DNA of 64,000 nucleotides from Bacteroidales bacterium (GTDB lineage: Bacteria > Bacteroidota > Bacteroidia > Bacteroidales > UBA932), in assembly GCA_017477245.1 (NCBI GenBank), contig JAFUWY010000012.1, positions 36,347 to 100,346 on the forward strand, in the 5' to 3' direction. The notes beneath the pieces were generated by a model. It saw only the letters and a list, made by a program, of their open reading frames with translations, was not told the origin of the DNA and ran no database searches. Positions 9,801 through 18,084 of this stretch are shown one piece after another (position 1 is the stretch's first letter; every line of letters begins with the position of its first letter). The position numbers and the translations under genes are program-made.

Positions 9801-10209
9801 GAAGACCATCAAGTACCTCAGGGCGCTGGGGCCGTCGGTCGATACGGCTGCGAGACACTGGATAATGCAGCTGTTCAACGATTCCGGCTGGATGGCCAGC
9901 GTGCGGTTCAACGACTGTTACCAGGTGCGTCCGGGCTGGAACCAGTACCACCGGCCGGGTCCGTGGACGGGGAGTCCGCGGAGCGACTATGATATCAGAT
10001 ACCTGTGGGAGTACCTGTACAACCACACGAATGTGGACAGCTGGACGCAAAACGCAATCAACCTGGTGGAATCGACGAATCCGACCCTGGCCAGCACGAT
10101 TGCGAATGCGGCATACGTCGAGGGGTATGGATCTCGATACTTTACCACGCTGGCGTCGAGTTCTTCGGTAGCACGTGGTATTTGGTGGACGAAAGGAGAG
10201 GCTTTTTAG
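6859..10209 (+). CDS. giant DUF4906-type fimbrial accessory/tip lipoprotein
   Basis: 1116 residues with lipobox VSCEP (Cys about 23). The N-terminal part (about 30-380) resembles a fimbrillin fold: TKASLLRDVES, LVLVFRSATRRLDSYRYF, then RNREYDITLTFRVGS and DWKVEPSNWSDGR. The remaining 700 residues are beta-rich repeats without catalytic motifs I recognise. Large DUF4906 proteins regularly close Bacteroidota type V pilus operons, and Mfa5-like proteins there sit at the tip and mediate adhesion. The gap to the anchor gene is 12 bp, so it is co-transcribed. Ligand is unknown. Confidence 0.7.
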   Translation: MISNKLNKYILGLAVLCACAVSCEPEPVQTRFYGPEETLERAEMQFGISLQDAGGGTKASLLRDVESAGSGALVLVFRSATRRLDSYRYFTEDELRHQEQVPLRLRVPLTACDFYILGNLNAVGRADGRPTHLMEALGASFPVDEAALEAWVYRLDGGDLNGQWRRENFAEVAAFGIPYMHVSKGVDVAAQVRQGQGIPGADRCRRLFSKVTLRIDHAAFDGGGAQPGLFVNMHLYLRQANGRMQPFSEVPQRASEAADVLASADYDPDMTASNASVTTFSFYVPENMQGDLLPDNTDSRNKTLDELVRHGYQDVAPRLTYVEFTGRLDPAAGGYGGDVTYRFYPGADNCRNFDLERNREYDITLTFRVGSLFEPDWKVEPSNWSDGRLFCLTGDAAFTDRLPEGRLLAVRRNRPGAVYVYMDPQAALGGPNALRGKDFSPSAAFVPASVADCAWYGGLMVPGDPDRAWLAARGITPAWDPAACRLAFAVTDAARFGAHLGEARTLSLRLLPAGGTVTFELRLLPDIGVSVAGGLSLTEDFYLGQRRTVTVSGFAGSTVCYAADQDPCGRSGSGAPHTANVQWKAATASDAAYPGCAVDAAGRVVLDVSDPAYASQRCGGTLDVYAYYPNRFLPSHGGWVSKDGRIIFFSEDALNDSFEVPVRITEPRLHVTEEEQHLPIDGNGVRTEFGYWKADGSERLPASSFDPVLLQTRLGFGLRSRTGAPYSAWASCLALDPATGEMYVRETTSSAGNLEEGRYELVNGAYSRDLASWQVDPLVLDDLYGNSPAFRIRVTKLQIRGIKNGIHTSREGTDGDTGGTILSVGYFNTNTASGTDQQLTEDTRFSVSADYHFVHGDLSRISWTRSGEATSYTCRRAPYETFAPVVDFVVDEEDDGDGGTLSWVYDETHQVRQSSSGEPVPGGLVIPYGSQGMTGTYTNKWDHRRFSVQVFFTLTYPVINASILVVARPGDRYASVYLMPQKTIKYLRALGPSVDTAARHWIMQLFNDSGWMASVRFNDCYQVRPGWNQYHRPGPWTGSPRSDYDIRYLWEYLYNHTNVDSWTQNAINLVESTNPTLASTIANAAYVEGYGSRYFTTLASSSSVARGIWWTKGEAF

Positions 10210-10221
10210 GATTAATTGTAT

Positions 10222-11364
10222 TTAATAGCCTTTCTCCCGGTTCATGTTTTGATCCCACCAAATGTCATTGAAACTAGTGTTGAAGAAATTGATAAATAGT
10301 TGATGGACACGTTCGTAAACAAACATGTTCCTGGTCTCGGAGAGCGTCATCTCACCTTCTCCGAATGACAGGATGGGACCGTTGCCGACGGCCATGGGCC
10401 AGATCCAGGCGTATCGTTCGCGCAGGTCCTGGGGGTTGAGGGCATAGCGGGGATCGCCGTAATAGACCTGCGGCAGTTTGAAATAATCCCAGGACCGGTC
10501 CGGATGGTAGCCGGGATCGTAGGGCTGGAACCAGCGGAAATCCGGGTTGTGCCAGAGGTTCTCCTCGTAGAGGTTCCAGGCCTTGAGCCAGACCCAGGGA
10601 CGGACGTTCTCGTGCACGTTGCCGTGGTCGATGATCCCGATGTAGTCGAAAGCGGGGTGGAGCGTACCTAGGTTAGCGTTGAGGGGCTCCGGCCCGATGA
10701 TCTCCAGCTCGACGTGCCGGGAGTAGTCCTCCCGGGCATAGCCGTGGAACTCCATGGCGAGCCGGGAATAGAAAGCCTCTCCGGGCGAGACGCCTCCGGG
10801 CAGGGCGAATTCGTAGCCGGAGAAGAGGATCCTCGGCTCGCCGTCGACCCGGACGCGGATGCCTTCCATGGGGATCTCCTGCCGGGACGTGGCCACGAAG
10901 CGGACCTCCCGGCGGGAGGTCCCTTCTCCGTTCCAGAGCGTGATGGCGGACTGTCCTTCGGCGATCCATTCGAGGTGATAGCGGGTCCTGCCGTCCCCGT
11001 CCGGGACGATGTTGATGCACCGGGCCGAGGAGGAGGCGTTGACGCCTTCGAAGCGGGGATCGTCGGAGCTGACCTCGAAGACGATGGCGTTGCCCGGGTG
11101 GATGTTGACCTGCATCGTGTCCAGGCGTTCCCGGCCGAAGCGGAAGTGTCCGTCGCGCCAGATGCCTTCGAAAACGTAGGCGGAATCCTTGTGGTGGCCG
11201 CGTTCGTGGTCGAGCACGCGGACGGAGAAAGCGGCGGCCGGCAACTGTATTTCCGGCGGGTTGTCGCGGTTGGGCGCATCGGGACGCAGTTTGTCACAGG
11301 AGGGGAGGAGGGCGGCGGAAAGGAGGATCAGGGCCGCCGGGAGAAGGAGTCTCAGGTCTTTCAT
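10222..11364 (-). CDS. secreted lipoprotein of unknown function
   Basis: 380 residues from ATG 11364. Upstream in-frame codons to 11502 run through the promoter region and are rejected. The signal peptide ends in a lipobox (LLPSCDKLR). The body is beta-rich and Trp/Tyr-rich, with HPAFDYIGIIDHGNVHENV and a C-terminal Trp-rich stretch (NTSFNDIWWDQNMN). I cannot name a family. It is convergent with the pilus operon (12 bp apart) and divergent from the barrel gene at 11524. It could belong to the pilus function or be unrelated. Confidence 0.65.
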   Translation of the reverse strand: MKDLRLLLPAALILLSAALLPSCDKLRPDAPNRDNPPEIQLPAAAFSVRVLDHERGHHKDSAYVFEGIWRDGHFRFGRERLDTMQVNIHPGNAIVFEVSSDDPRFEGVNASSSARCINIVPDGDGRTRYHLEWIAEGQSAITLWNGEGTSRREVRFVATSRQEIPMEGIRVRVDGEPRILFSGYEFALPGGVSPGEAFYSRLAMEFHGYAREDYSRHVELEIIGPEPLNANLGTLHPAFDYIGIIDHGNVHENVRPWVWLKAWNLYEENLWHNPDFRWFQPYDPGYHPDRSWDYFKLPQVYYGDPRYALNPQDLRERYAWIWPMAVGNGPILSFGEGEMTLSETRNMFVYERVHQLFINFFNTSFNDIWWDQNMNREKGY

Positions 11365-11408
11365 CAGTTTGTCGTTTACGCAGCGCCCGCACCGTGCCGA
11401 CGCCCATA

Positions 11409-11416
11409 CAAATATA
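11409..11416 (-). promoter_or_regulatory. TAnnTTTG promoter for the lipoprotein gene
   Basis: Reads TATATTTG on the minus strand, about 45 nt upstream of the ATG at 11364. No well-spaced -33 TTTG was found. Confidence 0.5.
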
Positions 11417-11454
11417 GGAATTATGCGCCAAAAAGTCGCCGGAAGTCGTTTTTT

Positions 11455-11485
11455 TTTGAAAAAAATACATTTGGCAGTATCTTTG
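11455..11485 (+). promoter_or_regulatory. Bacteroidota promoter for the small beta-barrel gene
   Basis: TTTG (11455-11458), 19 nt spacer, TATCTTTG (11478-11485). Both boxes match consensus, and the spacing is ideal. The ATG follows 38 nt later at 11524. Confidence 0.8.
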
Positions 11486-11523
11486 CAGTGCAAAACATGC
11501 ATCCAAATTAAAACAATTGTACA

Positions 11524-12132
11524 ATGATGAAAAAGATTGTATCTATTCTTGCAGCATCCATGATGCTCCTTGGTGTGAACGCAATGGCTCAGCCGTCCAT
11601 CGGCGCCGGTTACCTTTCCTCTACTGAAATTGTCAAGTCCGGCAATTCTTCAACGACCAGGACCCCGCTGAACGGTTTTTACGCCGGCCTCAGCTACACC
11701 CTGCCTATCGCTTCCGGCTTCAACTTCACCCCCGGTGTCTATTATGGTATGGCCATGAAGAGCAATGCCACCTCCATCTTCGGTATCAAGCTTGAGGGCA
11801 AGCAGACGGACAGCTTCATCAACGTCCCCCTGCACTTCAGCTATGGCGGCGAACTGGGCAGCGGCCTGCGCCTCTTCGTTTACGGCGGCCCCAGCGCTTC
11901 CGTTGCGATTGCCTCCAAGATCTCTTCCGGCAACACGACCTATGACCGTCTGGCCGACAATGACAACCTCCAGCGTTTCGACATCATGCTCGGCGCCGGC
12001 GTCGGCCTCGAGTTCAACGACCTGATCCGCTTCCAGGTGGGTTACGACTGGGGTATGCTGAACCGCTACGATTCCGACAACTACACGGTCCGCCGCAACC
12101 AGCTGACCGCCGGTGTCGCGTTCCTCTTCTAG
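11524..12132 (+). CDS. small outer-membrane beta-barrel (porin-family fold)
   Basis: 202 residues with signal peptide MMKKIVSILAASMMLLG ending at AMAQ. About eight amphipathic strands can be drawn (GFYAGLSYTLPIAS, FNFTPGVYYGMAM, SFINVPLHFSYGG, LRLFVYGGPSASVAI, FDIMLGAGVGLEF, LIRFQVGYDWGML). The protein ends in TAGVAFLF with a C-terminal Phe for BAM recognition. This is the OmpX/OmpW-like outer_membrane beta-barrel type common in Bacteroidota, usually of unknown cargo. Codons are rich in preferred C-ending forms and it has a consensus promoter and terminator, so expression is probably high. Confidence 0.85.
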   Translation: MMKKIVSILAASMMLLGVNAMAQPSIGAGYLSSTEIVKSGNSSTTRTPLNGFYAGLSYTLPIASGFNFTPGVYYGMAMKSNATSIFGIKLEGKQTDSFINVPLHFSYGGELGSGLRLFVYGGPSASVAIASKISSGNTTYDRLADNDNLQRFDIMLGAGVGLEFNDLIRFQVGYDWGMLNRYDSDNYTVRRNQLTAGVAFLF

Positions 12133-12156
12133 TTTGAATCTTTGCTCAATCTACGG

Positions 12157-12185
12157 GCCGTCCGCTTTGCGGGCGGCTTTTTTTT
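12157..12185 (+). terminator. Rho-independent terminator after the barrel gene
   Basis: GCCGTCCGC / TTT loop / GCGGGCGGC is a 9-bp stem with one G-U pair, followed by eight T. Confidence 0.85.
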
Positions 12186-12195
12186 GCTATATTTG
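12166..12195 (+). promoter_or_regulatory. promoter of the metal-efflux operon, overlapping the terminator
   Basis: TATATTTG at 12188-12195 is a consensus -7 box. The TTTG at 12166-12169 in the terminator loop sits 18 nt upstream and may act as the -33 box. The ATG at 12204 is only 8 nt after the -7 box, so the transcript would be nearly leaderless. Confidence 0.65.
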
Positions 12196-12203
12196 CAAAC
12201 CTT

Positions 12204-12569
12204 ATGAAATTGTCTGCTTCCTGCAAGAACCTCCTGATGGCGGTGTTGACCGTGCTGCTGTCGCTGGGGTATGTCAGCTCAACCATGTGCTGGCATACGC
12301 ATGTCATCGGCGGCAAGGTCATCGTGCACTCCCATTTCTTCTGGAAAGGCCACGCCGCGGCGAACACCGACGGGGGCCACACCCCGGGCCAGCTGCAGAC
12401 CATCCAGGAAGCCAACGACTTGACATTCACCGATTCCATCCTGCCGGAATTCCACCTGGACAGGATGGAGGTCCTGACCGATATTTTCTTCGCGCCCGAC
12501 GTCTGCGTGCAGCAGAAGCCGGTGCTGCGCCAGCGCTCGTTGCGCGCCCCGCCCGTTTTGCCCTGTTAG
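12204..12569 (+). CDS. small exported His-rich protein heading the metal-efflux operon
   Basis: 121 residues with a hydrophobic N-terminal segment (LLMAVLTVLLSLGYVSSTM) that may be a signal peptide or single anchor. It is followed by a metal-ligand-rich patch, CWHTHVIGGK and HSHFFWKGH. The rest is acidic (DSILPEFHLDRMEVLTDIFF). No enzyme motif is seen. It precedes CusB/CusA/TolC-type genes by 51 bp, so a periplasmic metal-binding or sensing role is a reasonable inference. Similar short His-rich proteins occur next to Bacteroidota RND metal pumps. Confidence 0.65.
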   Translation: MKLSASCKNLLMAVLTVLLSLGYVSSTMCWHTHVIGGKVIVHSHFFWKGHAAANTDGGHTPGQLQTIQEANDLTFTDSILPEFHLDRMEVLTDIFFAPDVCVQQKPVLRQRSLRAPPVLPC

Positions 12570-12620
12570 CTATCTGAACAAGAACTGTTAGTTATACACC
12601 GCAAAACCTTTATTTCCAGC

Positions 12621-13727
12621 ATGAAAAAAATATTGGTAGCACTGGCGCTCATCCTGCCGGTGCTCACAGGATGCCGTCAGGGCGAGACGGCAGCGCCCGG
12701 GAAGGATTTTACCTTCACGGGAGACGAGGTGACCGTCCGCTCCGATTCCCCCGTGGCCCGCGAACTGGTCGTCGAACCTGTCGTGGCCTCGGCCTATGAA
12801 TCTTCCTTCCGTACCGTCGGCACGGTAGAGCCCGTCGCGGGCCGCGTGGCCGAGGTGGCCGTGCCGTTCGCCGGCCGCATCACCCGCGCGCTGGTGCGCC
12901 TGGGCGACCAGGTCCGTGCCGGTCAGCCCGTCTACGAGATGAGTTCCTCCGCCTTCTACGAGGCCGTCAAGGAGTATTTCGAGAACCAGCTCGCGGACAA
13001 GAATGCCGCCGCCAACCTCAAGCGCCGCGAGGCGATGCACGAAGCGGGCATCCTGTCCGAACGCGAGTTCGAGGAGGCACGCGCCGAGGCGGAGAACGCC
13101 CGCAACGCCTACCAGATGTCCCGGATGGCCCTGTCCGTCTACCACGTCGACCTGGACCACCTGGAGATGGGCCGTCCCATCACGGTCACGGCGCCGATCT
13201 CCGGCCGCGTGGTGGCCTTCGACCTGACCCCGGGCCAGTACGTCAAGGAGGACGCCGGGCCCGTGGCGACGATCGCCGAACTCTCCCGCGTCTGGGTCTC
13301 CGCCCAGGCCAATGAACTGCAGGCCGCCCGCATCCAGCCCGGCCTGACCCGCGCGCAGGTGTTCCGCGACAGCGCGCCGGATGCGCCGGTGGATGGCCGC
13401 ATCGTCTACGTCGGCGAGATGCTGGACGAGCAGACCCGCGCCACGGACGTGATGCTGGAGTGCGAGAACGGCCAGCGGCAGCTCAAGCCGGGCATGTTCG
13501 TCTCCGTCGTGTTCACGACCCCGAAGGCGGACGCCCTGCTGATCCCGGCCGCGGCCGTGTTCCAGGGCGAGGGCGGCAAGTATGTCTACGTCGAGAAGGA
13601 AGCGTTGCATTTCGAGCGCCGGACCGTCCGGGTCGAGAGCGCCGGCGAGGGACGCGTCTGCGTGGTCTCCGGCCTCTCCGTCGGGGAGCGCATCATCGCT
13701 TCCGGGGGCATTTACCTGAGCGAGTAG
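12621..13727 (+). CDS. periplasmic adaptor of heavy-metal RND efflux pump (CusB/CzcB-like)
   Basis: 368 residues, a lipoprotein (lipobox VLTGCRQG). The order is typical of membrane-fusion proteins. A lipoyl/barrel-sandwich half (VAVPFAGRITRALVRLGDQV) comes first, then an alpha-hairpin of about residues 115-175 (AGILSEREFEEARAEAENAR). The second lipoyl half (ITVTAPISGRVVAFDLTPGQYV) and a beta-barrel plus membrane-proximal domain (QLKPGMFVSVVF, VGERIIASGGIYLSE) complete it. It would bridge the inner-membrane pump and the TolC-like channel encoded next. The stop is 3 bp before the pump's ATG. Confidence 0.9.
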   Translation: MKKILVALALILPVLTGCRQGETAAPGKDFTFTGDEVTVRSDSPVARELVVEPVVASAYESSFRTVGTVEPVAGRVAEVAVPFAGRITRALVRLGDQVRAGQPVYEMSSSAFYEAVKEYFENQLADKNAAANLKRREAMHEAGILSEREFEEARAEAENARNAYQMSRMALSVYHVDLDHLEMGRPITVTAPISGRVVAFDLTPGQYVKEDAGPVATIAELSRVWVSAQANELQAARIQPGLTRAQVFRDSAPDAPVDGRIVYVGEMLDEQTRATDVMLECENGQRQLKPGMFVSVVFTTPKADALLIPAAAVFQGEGGKYVYVEKEALHFERRTVRVESAGEGRVCVVSGLSVGERIIASGGIYLSE

Positions 13728-13730
13728 GCC

Positions 13731-16700
13731 ATGCACAAGTTGATAGAACTGGCCTTGAGGCGGCGCTGGCTCGTCGCCGTGGCCTTCCTGCTGATCTCCG
13801 CGTTCGGCGTCTACAGCTGGACGCAGCTCGCCGTCGATGCCTATCCGGACATCGCCGACGTGACCGTCCAGGTGGTAACCCAGGTCCCGGGCCTCGCGGC
13901 CGAGGAGATCGAGCAGCAGATCACCATCCCCCTGGAGCGTTCGCTCAACGGCATCCCCTCGCTCAGCATGATGCGGAGCAAGAACGCATTCGGCCTCTCC
14001 ATCATCATCCTGGTCTTCGAAGACGGCACCGAGGATTACTGGGCACGCCAGCGCGTGCGTGAGTGCATCGGCGACGTCGACCTGCCGTACGAGGCCGTGC
14101 CGGAGCTGAATCCGCTGACCTCGCCGACGGGAGAGATCTACCGTTACATCCTCGAGAGCGACAACCATACCCTCCGCGAACTGACGGACCTCAACCACTG
14201 GGTCATCATCCCGCGCCTCCAGCAGATCCCCGGGGTGGCGGCCGTGAGCAACTACGGCGGCCTGACCACGCAGTACCAGCTGGAGATCGATCCGAACCTG
14301 CTGCTCAAATACGGCCTGTCCCTGGGCGACGTCGAGGACGCGCTGGCGGGCAACAACGCCAACAGCGGCGGCAGCATGCTGACGAGCGGCGACGTGAGCT
14401 ACGTCGTCCGCGGCGTCGGCCTGATCGAGGACCTCGAGGACCTGGGCCGCGTGGTCGTCAAGTCCGTGGACGGTTCGCCCGTCTACCTGTCCGACCTGGG
14501 CGAGCTCAAATACGGCAACCTGGAGCGCAAGGGCGTGCTCGGCTTCGTGGACGACGAGACGTCCATCGAGGACGGCGTGGAGGGCATCGTGCAGATGCTC
14601 CGCTACCAGAATCCTTCCAAGGTGCTGGAGCAGGTCCATGCCGCCGTGGACGAACTCAACACCGACGTCCTGCCGAAAGGCGTCAGGATCCGCCCGTTCA
14701 TGGACCGGACCGAGCTGGTCGGCACGACCCTCAGCACGGTGGAGCATACGCTCTTCTTCGGCATGCTCCTCGTGATCGGGATCCTGTTGATTTTCCTGGG
14801 CAGTCCGCTCAGCGCCCTGATCGTCGCGGCGACCATCCCGATCTCGCTGCTGATCGCCTTCATCCTGATGCACCTGACGGACATCCCGGCCAACCTGCTG
14901 TCGCTGGGTGCCATCGATTTCGGCATCCTGGTGGACGGTGCGATCGTGATGACGGAGACGCTGCTGAAGCTGCGCGAAGAAGCCCCCGACAAGCCGCTGG
15001 ACGCCCGGCGGACCATCCGGCGCATCGCCGACGTGGCCAAGCCGATCTTCTTCTCCACGATCATCATCATCGTGGCCTATATGCCGCTCTTCACCTTCGA
15101 GCGCATCGAGAAGAAACTCTTCACCCCGATGGCCTACACCGTGGGTTACGCCCTGCTGGGCGCCCTGGCCGTGGCCCTCATCCTCATCCCGGGCCTCGCG
15201 TACTCGCTCTACCGCAAGCCGCAGAAGGTCTACCGCAACAAGGTCATGGAGTCCCTGACCGAGAAATACAAGCACAGCACGGACCGGGTCATGGACCGTC
15301 CGAAGGGTATTTTCGCGGGCATCGCCGTGATCCTCGTGCTCGTGGGCGTCCTGGCCACCACGGTGGGCAAGGACTTCCTGCCCGCCCTTGACGAGGGCGG
15401 CATCTGGATCCAGATCCAGGCGCCGCCGGGCATCTCGCTCGCGAAGTCCACGCAGATGGCCAGCGACCTGCGCGAGCGGATGAAACAGTTCGACGAAGTC
15501 ACCTATGTCATGACGCAGGTCGGCCGCGACGACGAGGGCGCGGAGGCGTTCACCTCCTCGCACATCGAGTGCTGCATCGGCCTCAAGCCTTATTCCAGCT
15601 GGAAGTGGGGCAAGACCAAGGCGGACCTGGTCGAGGAGATGGCCGCCGCGATCAACGAGATGCCCGGCTACCGCGCCGGTTTCTCGCAGCCGATCATCGA
15701 CATGGTGATGGACCAGATCGCCGGCTCGCACAGCGACCTGGCGGTCAAGGTCTACGGCGACGACCTCACGGAGGCGCGCCGCATCGCCGAGGACGTGATG
15801 GCGGTGGTGTCGGACATCCCGGGGGCCACCGACGTGATCATCGACCAGGAGCCGCCGCTGCCGCAGCTCAAGATCACGGCGGACCGGGAGAGCATCGCCC
15901 AGTACGGGCTCAATGTCTCCGATATCGCGGACCTGATCGAGATCGCCATCGGCGGCAAGGCCATCTCGCAGGTATTCATCGGATCCAAGGTCTACGACGT
16001 GATCTGCCGCTTCACGGAGGCGTCCCGCGACACCCCGGAGGAGATCGCCGCCCTGACGCTCATGTCCTCCGACGGCGTGCCCGTGCCCCTGTCCGCCGTG
16101 GCGGAGGTCAAGACCGTCCTCGGCGCCAGTTCGATCACCCGCGAGATGAACAAGCGCCACCTCACCGTGCGCCTCAACCTGCGCGGCCGCGACCTGACTT
16201 CCTACCTGGAAGAGGCGCGGGCGCGGATCGCCAAGGAGGTCGAGTACGACCACACCGCTTTCCAGGTGCGCTGGGACGGCCAGTTCGAGAACCAGCGGCG
16301 CGCCTACCGGCGCCTCGCGGTCATCATCCCGTTCGTGCTCGCCATCATGTTCCTGCTGCTGTTCGGCGCCTTCGGCAAGTTCCGCCAGGCGGGCCTGCTG
16401 ATCTCGCTGCTGCCGCTGGCGCTGCTGGGCGGCCTGCTGGCGCTCAACGTGCGCGGGATGACCTTCAACGTCTCCTCGGCCGTGGGATTCATCGCCCTGT
16501 TCGGCCTGACGATCCAGAACGGCGTCATCATGATCTCGCACATCAACAGCCTGCGTCGGGACGGCGTGCCGCTGCGCAAGGCCGTCGTGGAGGGCGCGGC
16601 ACACCGGCTCCGCCCCGTGCTGATGACGGCCACGGTGGCCATCCTCGGCCTGCTGCCGGCGTCGCTCGCGACGGGCATCGGCTCGGACGTGCAGCGCCCG

Positions 16701-16832
16701 CTCGCCACGGTCATCGTGTACGGCCTGCTGTTCTCCACCATCATCACCCTGTACATCCTCCCGACGCTCTACTACCTGATGGAGCGCCGCCATGAGGACA
16801 AAAACGTCAAGTCCGATGAAGAATATCTGTAG
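13731..16832 (+). CDS. heavy-metal efflux RND pump, CusA/CzcA family
   Basis: 1033 residues, the usual length for HME-RND transporters. Twelve TM segments in the 1+5+1+5 pattern surround two large periplasmic loops. TM4 carries DFGILVDGAIVMTE, the charged D-x-x-x-x-D-x-x-x-x-x-x-E signature of metal-exporting RND proteins. The N-terminal motif PDIADVTVQVVTQVPG is also typical. It uses the proton gradient to expel divalent or monovalent metal ions via the adaptor and outer channel. The exact metal (Cu/Ag versus Zn/Co/Cd) cannot be decided by eye. The TolC-like gene overlaps its 3' end. Confidence 0.95.
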   Translation: MHKLIELALRRRWLVAVAFLLISAFGVYSWTQLAVDAYPDIADVTVQVVTQVPGLAAEEIEQQITIPLERSLNGIPSLSMMRSKNAFGLSIIILVFEDGTEDYWARQRVRECIGDVDLPYEAVPELNPLTSPTGEIYRYILESDNHTLRELTDLNHWVIIPRLQQIPGVAAVSNYGGLTTQYQLEIDPNLLLKYGLSLGDVEDALAGNNANSGGSMLTSGDVSYVVRGVGLIEDLEDLGRVVVKSVDGSPVYLSDLGELKYGNLERKGVLGFVDDETSIEDGVEGIVQMLRYQNPSKVLEQVHAAVDELNTDVLPKGVRIRPFMDRTELVGTTLSTVEHTLFFGMLLVIGILLIFLGSPLSALIVAATIPISLLIAFILMHLTDIPANLLSLGAIDFGILVDGAIVMTETLLKLREEAPDKPLDARRTIRRIADVAKPIFFSTIIIIVAYMPLFTFERIEKKLFTPMAYTVGYALLGALAVALILIPGLAYSLYRKPQKVYRNKVMESLTEKYKHSTDRVMDRPKGIFAGIAVILVLVGVLATTVGKDFLPALDEGGIWIQIQAPPGISLAKSTQMASDLRERMKQFDEVTYVMTQVGRDDEGAEAFTSSHIECCIGLKPYSSWKWGKTKADLVEEMAAAINEMPGYRAGFSQPIIDMVMDQIAGSHSDLAVKVYGDDLTEARRIAEDVMAVVSDIPGATDVIIDQEPPLPQLKITADRESIAQYGLNVSDIADLIEIAIGGKAISQVFIGSKVYDVICRFTEASRDTPEEIAALTLMSSDGVPVPLSAVAEVKTVLGASSITREMNKRHLTVRLNLRGRDLTSYLEEARARIAKEVEYDHTAFQVRWDGQFENQRRAYRRLAVIIPFVLAIMFLLLFGAFGKFRQAGLLISLLPLALLGGLLALNVRGMTFNVSSAVGFIALFGLTIQNGVIMISHINSLRRDGVPLRKAVVEGAAHRLRPVLMTATVAILGLLPASLATGIGSDVQRPLATVIVYGLLFSTIITLYILPTLYYLMERRHEDKNVKSDEEYL

Positions 16833-18048
16833 TCTGATCCTGATGTTGCTGCCGGCTGCCCTGTGGGCGCAGCCGGTCAGCTACCAGCAGTATATGCAGG
16901 CCGTGGCCCGCGACAACGCCGCCCTCATGGCGGAGAAATACAATGTCGAGATTGCCGCCGCCAACCTCCAGGCCGCGCGGGTCTTCAACGATCCGGAGCT
17001 TTCGCTGGCCTATTCCGACAACGAGGACAACACCCTGATGATGGGCCGCAGCTACGAAGCCGGCCTGTCGTACGGCGTCTCCCTGGGCGGCCTGCGGCGG
17101 GCGCGGATCGGCGTCGCCGCCACGGAGCAGGAGCTGACCCAGGCTGCCCTGGCGGATTATTTCCGGACGCTGCGCGAGGAGGCGACCGTGGTCTGGAGCG
17201 AGGCCTGGGAAGCCCGGGAGCGCGAGCGGATCCTGCGGTCGTCCTACGAGACGATGCAGCGCATCGCCGCGGCGGACAGCCTGCGTGCCGCGCTGGGCGA
17301 CATCCGCCGCACGGATGCGATGCAGTCCTCGCTGGAAGCCCTGACCCAGAAGGGGGACTGGATGCAGGCGCACGCCGACTACCTGAATGCCCTCGCGGAA
17401 CTGTCCCTGTTTGCCGGCGGCCTGCCGGTGGGGGACCTGGCGGAGGAGGGGCTGCCCTTGCTCGCGCCCGACGCCGCGCCGGGCCGGCTGATGGAGATCG
17501 CCGAGCAGAACCGCGCCGACCTCAAGGCGGCGGAGCTCTCGCATACCCTGTCGCAGAAGAACCTGGCCCTGGTCCGCGCGTCCCGCGCGATGGAACTGGG
17601 CTTCGAAGTAGGTTATTCCTACAATACCGAGGTGCGCAACGAGATCGCGCCGGCTCCCGCTTTCAACGGCCTTACTTTCGGGGTGTCCATCCCGCTGAAA
17701 TTCTCCTCGCTCAACCGGGGCGAACGGGCGGCCGCCGAGGCTTCCGTGTCCCAGGCCGAGCGTTACCTGCAGGCGGCGCGCCAGGCCGTGCGGACGGACG
17801 TCCTCCAGGCCTGGAACGCCTGGCAGGCCGCATGCGAGGTGGCGGAGCATTATTCCACGCAGATCGTCGCGGATGCCCGGACGATCCGCGACGGGATCGA
17901 GTTCTCCTACACGCGCGGCGATGCCTCGCTGCTGGAACTGCTGACCGCCGTGCGCACGTACAACGACGTCGCCTTGTCGGCGGCGGAGGCGCAGGCGGCG
18001 CGGCTGGCCGCCGCCGCGCACTTGCAGGCCGCCTTGGGCGTCGAATAG
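16816..18048 (+). CDS. TolC-family outer-membrane channel of the metal pump (CusC/CzcC-like)
   Basis: 410 residues from ATG 16816, which directly opens a signal peptide (MKNICSLILMLLPAALWAQ). The ATG at 16792 would place eight polar residues before it. Two outer-membrane-efflux repeats are visible: coiled segments with NAALMAEKYNVEIAAANLQA and the second copy NRADLKAAELSHTLSQKNLA. Strand motifs include LEVGYSYNTEVRN and NGLTFGVSIPLKFSS. It overlaps the pump gene by 17 bp, so the three components are translationally coupled. Confidence 0.9.
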   Translation: MKNICSLILMLLPAALWAQPVSYQQYMQAVARDNAALMAEKYNVEIAAANLQAARVFNDPELSLAYSDNEDNTLMMGRSYEAGLSYGVSLGGLRRARIGVAATEQELTQAALADYFRTLREEATVVWSEAWEARERERILRSSYETMQRIAAADSLRAALGDIRRTDAMQSSLEALTQKGDWMQAHADYLNALAELSLFAGGLPVGDLAEEGLPLLAPDAAPGRLMEIAEQNRADLKAAELSHTLSQKNLALVRASRAMELGFEVGYSYNTEVRNEIAPAPAFNGLTFGVSIPLKFSSLNRGERAAAEASVSQAERYLQAARQAVRTDVLQAWNAWQAACEVAEHYSTQIVADARTIRDGIEFSYTRGDASLLELLTAVRTYNDVALSAAEAQAARLAAAAHLQAALGVE

Positions 18049-18068
18049 GTAATTCCCGGAGAAATCCC

Positions 18069-18076
18069 TATCTTTG
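18069..18076 (+). promoter_or_regulatory. TAnnTTTG promoter for tcdA
   Basis: TATCTTTG lies 8 nt upstream of the tcdA ATG (18085), implying a nearly leaderless mRNA. No clear -33 TTTG. Confidence 0.6.
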
Positions 18077-18084
18077 GCCTTGCG

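Noticed and set aside
10209-10260. Terminator between the pilus operon and the convergent lipoprotein gene
   Set aside because: Only a 5-6 bp AGGCT/AGCCT pairing with a long loop; too weak to support.
12588-16793. A 1401-codon open frame on the minus strand opposite the RND pump genes
   Set aside because: It is the codon-structure shadow of CusB/CusA genes in GC-rich DNA: His/Asp/Gly/Gln-rich with no domain, and the plus-strand proteins have clear motifs.
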